From: Astragalus membranaceus
Lineage: Eukaryota > Streptophyta > Magnoliopsida > Fabales > Fabaceae
DNA: 64,000 nucleotides
NCBI GenBank assembly: GCA_039519185.1
Contig: CM076848.1
Coordinates: forward strand, 34,398,849 to 34,462,848
Direction: 5' to 3'
Every line of letters starts with the position of its first letter. Position 1 is the stretch's first letter. A program made the translations under genes and the position numbers. This document shows positions 57,226-64,000 of the stretch, in pieces. The notes beneath the pieces are model-generated. The model was not told where the DNA came from, made no database searches, and saw only the letters and a program-made list of their open reading frames with translations.

Positions 57226-59585
57226 TGTAACGCCCAAAAATTTAATTAATTATTTAATTGAATTGTTTGGAATTTAATTGGTAGAAAAATAATAAAATAA
57301 AAATAATGTTAGAATATATGGACCTATGGTTAGGGTTAGTAGAAGTGAATTTGAAGTGTCATGGAAAAGGCCCATGATTAATTCGCATAAGCCAAGAGAA
57401 AAGCCCATGAAAACTAACTAAGTATAAATAAGCATTTTTAGGGTTTTGCTCACTAATTAGAAAAACAAAAATTTGAGAGTGAGAAAGGAGAAAGGAGGCG
57501 CGGCGAAGAGGAGGAGGAGGCTAGGGCAAGGTTTTGAATTCTTCAAGGCTAAGGTAAGGGTGGGGTTCTATCTCTATAATTGGGTGTATGAAGGGCTCTA
57601 TGTAGAAAGGTTAATGGAACCCTAGGTGATTAAGTTAGAAAACCCTAGTTGTAGGAATTAAATTTGATTGATGATGAATGAATGTGATTTGATGATGATT
57701 GAGCATGATTGATAATGGTTGGACATGATTTGATGATGATTGAGCTTGCTTGTTGATGTTTTGAACCAAAAATTCTGTCCATAGGGCGCCATGGGCGCCA
57801 ATGTTGCTGTTGCTGTGGCTGGGCGCCTTCCTGGGCGCCAAAATTCTGTGTGTGTTACTGCCTGGGCGCCATGGGCGCCGTTCCTGAAACTGTGCTGGGT
57901 GCCATGGGCGCCATCCTGTGTTGTGTGACTGGGCGCCTTCCTGGGCGCCATTTTGGGTGTGAAGTGTTCTGGCGCAGGGGCGCCAAGGGCGCCATGTTGG
58001 CTGCCCTGTCCTGTTGCTGGGCGCCAAGGGCGCTGTTCCTGAAATGTTGCTGGGCGCCATGGGCGCCATCTTGCTGTTGTGTGTTGCTGTCTTGCAGATT
58101 CCTGGCGCATGGGCGCCAAGGGCGCCAAAATCCTGGCTGCCCAATTGTTGTTTTCTATGTTGTTCTCGCGCATGGGCGCCAAGATGATGGCTGCCCAATT
58201 GTTGTTTTCTATGTTGTTCTGGCGCATGGGCGCCAAGGTGGTGGCTGCCCAATTGCTGTTTCAGGTGTTGTTCTGGCGCATGGGCGCCAAGGGCGCCAAG
58301 GTTGTGGTTGCCCTGTTGCTGTGGCTGTGCTGTCCTGGCGCATGGGCGCCAATGGCGCCAAGATTGGCTGCCCGGTTGATGTTGTTGCGTACTGTGTCTG
58401 GCGCAGGGGCGCCATGGGCGCCTAAATCAGGCTGCCTCGTGTTGTGTATGGCGCAGGGGCGCCATGGGCGCCAGAATCTGGCTGCCTTGTGCTGTGTTGT
58501 GTTGCTGGGCGCCAGTTTGGCTGCCCGTTGTGCTGCTGGGCGCCATGGGCGCCAGTTTGGCTGCCAATTGTGTTACTTGGCGCAATGGGCGCCAAGTGTG
58601 GTTGCCCAAATGTGAATTTCACGATTGTTGGTTAAAATGATGTTGAATATGTGATTAGGCCCAAAGTTGCCAAAATGTTGAAAGTTGCTAAATTATTGCG
58701 ATGTTGCCAAAATGTTGAAAATTGCTAAGTTATAAATTGTTGACGATGAAGGTTGTACGAAGACGAATTTGCCTCTATTTATTGGCAGGTGATGTGTTGT
58801 AGGCCTACGGCCAATGTTGTTTTCCGGTGTTGTGCGTTGCTATGTAACCGTTGTTGTTTGTTTGTGCATTTACATAGATATTTTTACGATGGAGCTATGC
58901 TCAAACCACGACGACGATGTTGCGATGTTGATGCCCCTATTTACGGGTTTTGGATTATGGTACCACATGCATTATAGGGCGGTGGCCCTGAGTTGAGTCA
59001 CATTTCGCATTATGTGCATATTTATGTGATTGAGATGATGTTGACTGTTGTTAAATGATGAATTGATGCTATGACCTGAATTACATATTGTTTTTCATGT
59101 ATCCGATTATATAGTGCGATATCTCACCCCTTCTGTTTGAATGTTACCCCAATGTTGGTAACGTGCAGGTAATCCCGAATGAAGGCAGTTCACCTTCGTT
59201 TGATCGAGTCGGTGTCGTCGCTCTGATATGTAACACTCGGGGGGAATGAACACACGTTTCAGTATTGATGCTATGTCACTTCTTTGTTGAAACCTTAAGA
59301 TGTTATTTCGTTGTTTTGAGCTGTTTTGAATTGTTAAGACGCTACGTCTATTTGAGTTGACTTATTATGAATCCGTTGCGAAGTAATTAAGGAAGAATTA
59401 TTTTTGAAGACTAATTGGTTGTTTTATCGGTTCAACCGTAAGCGAATTGTATCTGTTTTCAAAAAGCGATTTAACCCGTATATTGTTTTCATGAAGCAAA
59501 TGTGGCACTCCGTTAATTGTTGAAAAAGATTTTATGAACTCTGATATTTCTGCATTATTTTGCCGGGTAGAAATGGGGTGTTACA
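57226..59585 (+). repeat. Solo LTR, 2,360 bp, exact 5-bp TSD, with GGCGCC array
   Basis: It starts TGTAACGCCC and ends GGGGTGTTACA, flanked by GTAGC at 57221-57225 and 59586-59590. TATAAATAAG near 57424 and a following leader look like an LTR promoter and start region. The middle holds a GGCGCC array (57784-58600). It has the same family ends and orientation as the LTR at 46914. No internal region remains. It inserted about 180 bp downstream of RepHel. Confidence 0.9.
57784..58600. repeat. GGCGCC palindrome array inside the solo LTR
   Basis: About 30 GGCGCC or near copies in 817 bp, often paired as GGGCGCCATGGGCGCC or GGCGCATGGGCGCCAAGGGC. From 58090 they sit in a looser unit of 55-70 bp containing TGGCTGCCCAATTGTTGTTT. 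The surrounding LTR is AT-rich. The array yields long open frames on both strands (residues such as WRMGAKGAKILAAQLLF), which are artefacts of the repeat and not protein genes. Confidence 0.9.
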
Positions 59586-59590
59586 GTAGC

Positions 59591-59759
59591 TCGCGAGAGT
59601 GTTGCTTCGGACGGGAACTTTCTCCGTTTTGCAAACCTCTCCTTTATCATCTCAATCTCTACCAAAATCAAATCACAAAACAATTTATGCTAATATTATC
59701 ATTAACAATCAATTGACAGCAGAAATCACAAAAGAACATTTTGTAAAATAAAACACACA
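59591..59759. other. Helitron 3' region after the solo LTR
   Basis: No gene; continues the RepHel downstream sequence. Confidence 0.3.
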
Positions 59760-59964
59760 TTTCGGGTAAGTGATAATGCTGAAACTTCTTTCTCAAATTC
59801 CTTCTTCTCCAAGTGATGTCTCTTACAATCTGATGCAGAAATTTCCTGAATCGGCAACCATCCAACTGAAGGTGTTGAAGATGAATCTTCAGTACTACCC
59901 AAACTATGTTCTTCATTCCCAGTAGTTTCAGAAGACAGAAACTCAGAGATTAGAAAACGGGAAT
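59760..59964 (-). pseudogene. Captured exon-like fragment, possibly RopGEF-like
   Basis: The minus strand is open as FLISEFLSSETTGNEEHSLG, STEDSSSTPSVGWLPIQEIS, ASDCKRHHLEKKEFEKEVSA. This Ser/Glu-rich phrase with '(P)S(V/L)GWP' resembles the variable N-terminal region just before the PRONE domain of plant RopGEFs, but the similarity is from memory and weak. Upstream on the same strand, 60055-59960 also reads like coding sequence in another frame. It could be a second host fragment taken up by the Helitron. Confidence 0.3.
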
Positions 59965-61059
59965 AAAATTTGTATCCCTTTCACCATCATCGCATATTCC
60001 CAACTTCAGTTTCTTTCTGTTTCCTTTATCCTCAAATCCGATCTCTCCCTCCAAATCTATCATCACATTGATACGCACCTCCTTCTTAATTTCTCAACCT
60101 GTATTGCGAACTACAAGTTATCTTCACTGAGCATATTGACACGCTGATATACGAGATTCAAATTCGTAATCAACAAACAAGATGAACCACGTAATAAAGA
60201 ACAGCGCACGAAGGTTGTTCCATCAACGATACAATCTGAAGCTCAAACCAAGAAACGATTTTGCAGGTTGCCAATGGGATTCACGAAACTGATGAAGCGG
60301 ATGAAGCGACGAAAAGGGGCTGAAGCATCGATGAACTGATTTTGGGAGATACGAAACTGGGTTTTGCGATATAGACCTAATTTGGAAAAGTGAAGATTGA
60401 ACCCATCACCGCATAAACAAAGTGGATCTAGATTGTGTGCATTCACTATATGGATGCAGTCATGCAGTCAGGTGTTAGAAAAATACATGATGTTGCCATC
60501 TCAGCTTTCTTTCTTAGCAAAAATAAAAAAATGTTTCTACTAACACCAAATGCACCAACTGCACCCTAAACCAACTGCACTAAATCCAATTCCAAACAAA
60601 GTGGGGTTATTTTTTTTTAATTAATTACAATAATTACATATAATGGAAGACAAACCAATATATTGTTCCTCCAAAAAACAAGTAGGATATATTTCCGTAT
60701 AATCTTTTAGTTATAAATAAAAATCCTTTGAATGCATATATATAAAAAAATTCCTTTTAATAATAATTATAATTTTTTTGCCCAACATATGAAATATGAT
60801 ATTCAATATAAATACATTTATTTTGCTCATAAAGAAATATAAATGCGTAGATTACTATATATTTAACAAAACAAATAAAATAGCTACAACTAATGCCAAA
60901 TCTCACCGTCAAATTGTATCCAATTTGTGAAGTTTGAATATAATATGATATAATGTTAAATCTCATATAATGCCTAATATAAATTTTATTTTTGCTTTTT
61001 AGAGGAAGTTAAAATTACCACATGAAACTCACGCACAAAATTATAATGTCCCCAGTTCC
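59965..61059. other. Helitron 3' region, leader-like captured text then AT-rich DNA
   Basis: 59990-60480 has a less AT-rich, exon/UTR-like composition without a recognisable protein and may be more captured host DNA. 60481-61059 is AT-rich with no gene. Confidence 0.3.
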
Positions 61060-61165
61060 TTACAAAGACAAGTCCCCTATGATGATGCAATCTGAGATAG
61101 TAAATAGTCAAATATCCGAAGTTGTTAGCCCAAGTGAATATATTCATGGATGAAACCAAGTGCTT
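61060..61165 (+). repeat. Degenerate copy of a RepHel N-terminal exon near the Helitron 3' end
   Basis: 'ACAAGTCCCCTATGATGATGCAATCTGAG...AGTCAAATATCCGAAGTTGTTAGCCCA' matches 52061-52135 ('ACAAGTTCCCTATGTTGTTGCAATCTGAG...AGTCAAAGATCCGAAGTTGTTAACCCA') at roughly 85 per cent. Part of the element's own gene was therefore duplicated into its 3' region. Confidence 0.7.
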
Positions 61166-61373
61166 AGCTAATTAAGAGGAAATTCAACATTTGTGCTTAT
61201 TTTATTGAGATGAGTTAAGTATTACATGATATAAATTATATTTTTGTATTCTCATATTTTTTATTTTAAAATAAAATACTTAATTACAAAATTATTTGAC
61301 TAATATTTAATGTACATCTATATCAAAATATCAACAATATATATTTCTTAAATTTGACGAAATTGTAATCTCT

Positions 61374-61404
61374 ACCCGTGCATCGCAAGGGTCATATGCA
61401 CTAG
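61374..61404 (+). mobile_element. Helitron 3' terminus of the large element
   Basis: ACCCGTGC-ATC-GCAAGGGT hairpin with one mismatch, eight bases and CTAG, then T. Same signature as the termini at 20325, 28162, 35805 and 39871. Confidence 0.75.
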
Positions 61405-61410
61405 TGTGTG

Positions 61411-61486
<76 letters not shown>
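61405..61486. repeat. (GT)(AT)n(GA)n microsatellite
   Basis: Directly follows the Helitron end, just as the minus-oriented terminus at 20325 adjoins an AT microsatellite. Confidence 0.95.
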
Positions 61487-61487
<1 letters not shown>

Positions 61488-61974
61488 GGTTCATGAACCA
61501 AACAGTCGAGTTTTACCTAGCTTGAGTTCAGATTGTTATTTAACAAGCTCAACTTTCAGCTCAAGTTCAACTCATTTGGTCCATGAACCAAGTTCAACGA
61601 GCTATTTACCTAGTCGAATTTCAAACTATGTTCGTGTTAGTTCGGTATTTCAAACTATGTTCGTGTTAGTTCGGTAACTTTGGTTCATTGTCAGCCCTAA
61701 AAATGAGCAAATCTTATATCCATTCAACAATTAACTGTGTTTTTGCAGGAAGACTAACCAAAAGTCAATTAAGGATGGTAGGTTCAAATTGGCCAACAAA
61801 GAAACACAAATCAATGTTGATACTAATCCATTCCCAACATTTTCATACTAGCATAGTGTCTAAACTACCACCCCCTAACCCCCTCCCCACCCCCACCCAC
61901 TCCCCCCCCCCCTCTCTTTATTTTTCATATTTTTACTTAGAAAAAAATTAGATCTATAAATTAATGAAGATGAA
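61487..61974. repeat. Dispersed repeat with GGTTCATGAACCAA palindrome and poly-C stretch
   Basis: 61487-61690 has 'TTGGTTCATGAACCAA' and 'GGTCCATGAACCAAGTTC' with a 24-bp direct repeat of TTTCAAACTATGTTCGTGTT (61619-61638 and 61647-61666). 61868-61915 is C-rich. No gene. Confidence 0.5.
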
Positions 61975-62456
61975 AATTAATTTCGTGATAAATTATGTAA
62001 TGTGTGATTCTTGTCAGTGTGTTTTGGGTACTTTAGAGTCCGAAAAAAAATTAACTGTTCAAATATGCAAAATTTGTTTTTCGATAACCAATTTCGTTAA
62101 AAATAATTGATTTTGAAACAAAATACGTAAAGTGTGACGCTAAACAATGTGTTTTGGGGTACTTTAGAATTCAAAAAAAAATTAGAAGTACAAATACATG
62201 AAGTTCGTTCCTCAATCTTAAAATTAATTTTGTGACAAAATACGTAAAATGCAACACTAAGCAGTCTATTCTGGGGTACTTTCGTTTTTTTTTCTTTTTG
62301 ATATTTTAAACAGTGTGTTTTCGGGCACTTTAGGCTTCAAAAAAATTTGAACTGTTCAAATACGCAAACTTCGTTTCTCAATAACCGGTTTGTTGAAAGA
62401 AAATAGTAATTTTGTAATAAAATACGTAAAATGCAATGCTAAGTAGAGTGTTTTGG
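61975..62456. repeat. Tandem satellite-like repeat, unit about 130 bp
   Basis: About four units share 'GTGTTTTGGG(G)TACTTTAGA', 'AAAAAAATTAGAACTGTTCAAATA(T/C)GCAAA' and 'AATTTTGTAACAAAATACGTAAAATGCAACGCTAA'. They are offset at about 62015, 62145, 62262/62310 and 62445. The last is cut by the LTR starting at 62457. Confidence 0.7.
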
Positions 62457-64000
62457 TGTAACACCGCGTATTTCTAAAACAAAGAAATACCTAAATATAC
62501 AATTTGGTTTACATCAGAGTATATAAATTCCTGCTTAGATATACATCATTGCAAGAAAACAGCGGAAACTAAAACATAATATAGCTCAAATTCGAGTCAT
62601 GATATCAAATACAGAGACTATGGCAGAAAAATATAAACAGCTAGGAATGAGTCAATCTTCTATCTTCTCCTCGAGCGTGACAACTGACCATCCCGTTTTC
62701 TTCTCCGTTTCCTGTTCTCTGTAAAAACAACAACAATGATAGGGTGAGAGAACTTGTCTCAGTGAGTTCTACCGTGCCCCCTCACTATCACTCGGTTTAT
62801 TTATAAAACCGTTGCAACATAGTTAAATTCATAACTATTTATATCAATATCTATTTTGATCTATAATCCATTTTGATGAATTCAAAGTTAGACATCCGGC
62901 ATTATAATCACACCATCAAATGGGATCTACGATCCGGTTATTACTCAAAAGGGTGAGCTCACACGTGTTCTAGAGTTTGACCATTCAAAAGGTTTTTACC
63001 AATTGGAAAACAGAACATTTTGTAATTCCATTTTTGTTTATATAGATAGGACTCCTAATAAGCTTTCAAACGCACCTAAGGACACTTCAATCGGACACCC
63101 GGTTCAAAAGTTATGGCAAAAACAATTTCAATTAGGTTTGCTGGAAAATTAAACAGCGTCGTGACGCGAACAGGTTCCGTCGCGACGCGAAAACTTACAG
63201 AACCGAAATGGACACAAAACTCAGTATGGTCGCGACGTGAAGGGCTCGGGTCGCGACGCGATGGGTACCTGAAACACAGAAAAATAGATTTTCGCAATTC
63301 GATTTTATACCGTTTCGCTTTTTGATCCGGGGCCGAGACATCCTAGGGTTTTGACAACTTAGAACAGATACTCTAAACCATATTCCAGACAACAATCAAA
63401 ACATAATTCATCATCACATATATAAACAATTTTGCAAAACCGTAAAAGCGTGATTTTTGGGAAAATGGTTTGTCGACTCAATAATCGTTTCGAAAATCAT
63501 ATTTTCACATAGAGACCAAGACGAAACATATTCAAAATATCAAAATATCCCTAATCGTGAGTAAAACTCACCGGTATGACGAGTCCCCGAGAAGTCGCGT
63601 CCTCGCTCGAACAACCGAACCGTTAACCACTCGAACAATCCCCGTAATCACGAACACGCCCCGAATGCCTCCGTGACTGAACTCAGCAACCAACGTTCCT
63701 CTCGCTACTGACTCCTCTCCGGTATTTGGAATTGACTTCTCTCGTCACCTTGACGACTCGAGTCCCAAATCCGACGAATTAACATTTCCAGCTCTCATCC
63801 TGATTTCCAGCAACAGCGCACAGATTTGCAATTGGCATAGCTAGGTCAATACGTGACCAAAATCCTTCAAATCAGTGCCCATTGTGAAGAGAATTTTGTG
63901 TGCTCTCTGATGGAGAAAGATTCACACGCATGCGACCAGTAGTTTGGGAGATATCACCGAAACAAGGTGACTGGTCCAGAACAGTACTTGATTCTTTACC
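62457..64000 (-). repeat. LTR of the TGTAACACC family, minus orientation, running out of the window
   Basis: It starts TGTAACACCGCGTATTTCTA and keeps family landmarks in the same order as the LTR at 32417: ACATCAGAGTA near 62511, 'GAGAACTTGTCTCAGTGAGT' near 62748, and GGTCAATACGTGACCAAAAT near 63844. At least 1,544 bp. Whether it is a solo LTR or part of a full element cannot be seen. A GC-rich patch lies at 63157-63263. Confidence 0.7.
63157..63263. repeat. GC-rich palindromic patch in the terminal LTR (GTCGCGACGCGA type)
   Basis: CGTCGTGACGCGAAC, CGTCGCGACGCGAAAAC, GGTCGCGACGTGAAG and GGTCGCGACGCGATGG within 110 bp. It occupies the place of the GCACGATCCGTGC patch in the related LTRs but uses a different palindrome (TCGCGA). 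Confidence 0.75.

Larger units (their letters stand above)
42598..61404 (+). mobile_element. Large Helitron with RepHel, RPA1-like gene and captured exons
   Basis: The 5' end TCTATCTGTTAAATATAC follows host A at 42597. It carries a 5' subterminal hairpin that also occurs at 29779. The 3' end has ACCCGTGC-ATC-GCAAGGGT (61374-61392, one stem mismatch), eight bases and CTAG (61401-61404), then host T. Inside, all on the plus strand, are an RPA1-like gene and the RepHel gene; on the minus strand are an endoplasmin exon and a further exon-like fragment. Two solo LTRs inserted later (46914-49236 and 57226-59585); without them the element is about 14.1 kb. The 5' border is inferred from the TC/A rule and from similarity to 29779. 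RepHel is broken, so present movement would need help in trans. Confidence 0.7.

Noticed and set aside
57635..58622. Long open frames on both strands (up to 205 codons) over the GGCGCC array
   Set aside because: They arise because the GC-rich repeat lacks stop codons; residues simply cycle (GAHAPEQHRKQQL, WRMGAKGAK) and both strands are open at once. No gene.

Overview
This is plant nuclear DNA, AT-rich and dominated by transposable elements. Spliced genes, LTR retrotransposons, Helitrons, Mutator-like and CACTA elements, a LINE and tRNA-derived SINEs all indicate an angiosperm. The tandem MIR171h-type hairpins (the miR171 variant that targets NSP2 in mycorrhizal plants and is missing from Brassicaceae) suggest a mycorrhizal eudicot; a legume is plausible but unproven. 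I see few clear host genes: the C-terminus of a plant mobile domain (PMD/MAIN-like) gene at the left edge and the two microRNA hairpins at 4.1-4.5 kb. Most other coding sequence is transposon-encoded or was captured by transposons.

Layout. 0-6 kb: PMD gene tail, a broken Mutator-type N-terminal gene on the minus strand, two MIR171h-like hairpins, and the 3' end of a LINE. 8.16-10.16 kb: a Mutator-like element (MULE) with a broken FAR1-type transposase and an exact 9-bp target site duplication (TSD). 12.88-19.78 kb: a CACTA element with matching 13-bp ends and a GTC TSD. It has no transposase but carries exons resembling two host genes, HIR (an SPFH/flotillin-like protein) and remorin, and holds the 3' half of a Ty3-gypsy element with a 1.5-kb LTR. 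20.3-30 kb: Helitron-derived DNA holding a Ty1-copia element that lacks its 5' LTR and is flanked by a 373-bp direct repeat. The downstream repeat copy contains two later insertions, a 316-bp foldback MITE and a 2,000-bp Helitron; the upstream copy preserves both empty sites.

28.8-39.9 kb: decayed Helitron material with RPA1-like fragments on both strands, a 2.96-kb solo LTR, SINEs and two outward-facing Helitron 3' ends. 39.9-41.7 kb: a broken copia RT/RNase H fragment on the minus strand. 42.6-61.4 kb: one large Helitron with definable ends (TC start, hairpin plus CTAG end, A/T target). It contains a nearly intact spliced RPA1-like gene, a RepHel gene (HUH/Y2 nuclease plus PIF1-type helicase) broken by stops and frameshifts, an antisense exon of an endoplasmin/HSP90-7 gene, and two solo LTRs with exact 5-bp TSDs. 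62.46 kb to the end: another LTR of the same family, cut by the window edge.

The four long LTRs share TGTAACACC/GTTACA-type ends, but each has its own GC-rich palindromic patch near its middle. This patch swap, the CACTA with two membrane-raft gene fragments, the composite Helitron, the tandem MIR171h pair and the 5'-LTR-replacing duplication are the observations most worth checking. Splice sites, ends and homologies were read by eye; no database search was possible.
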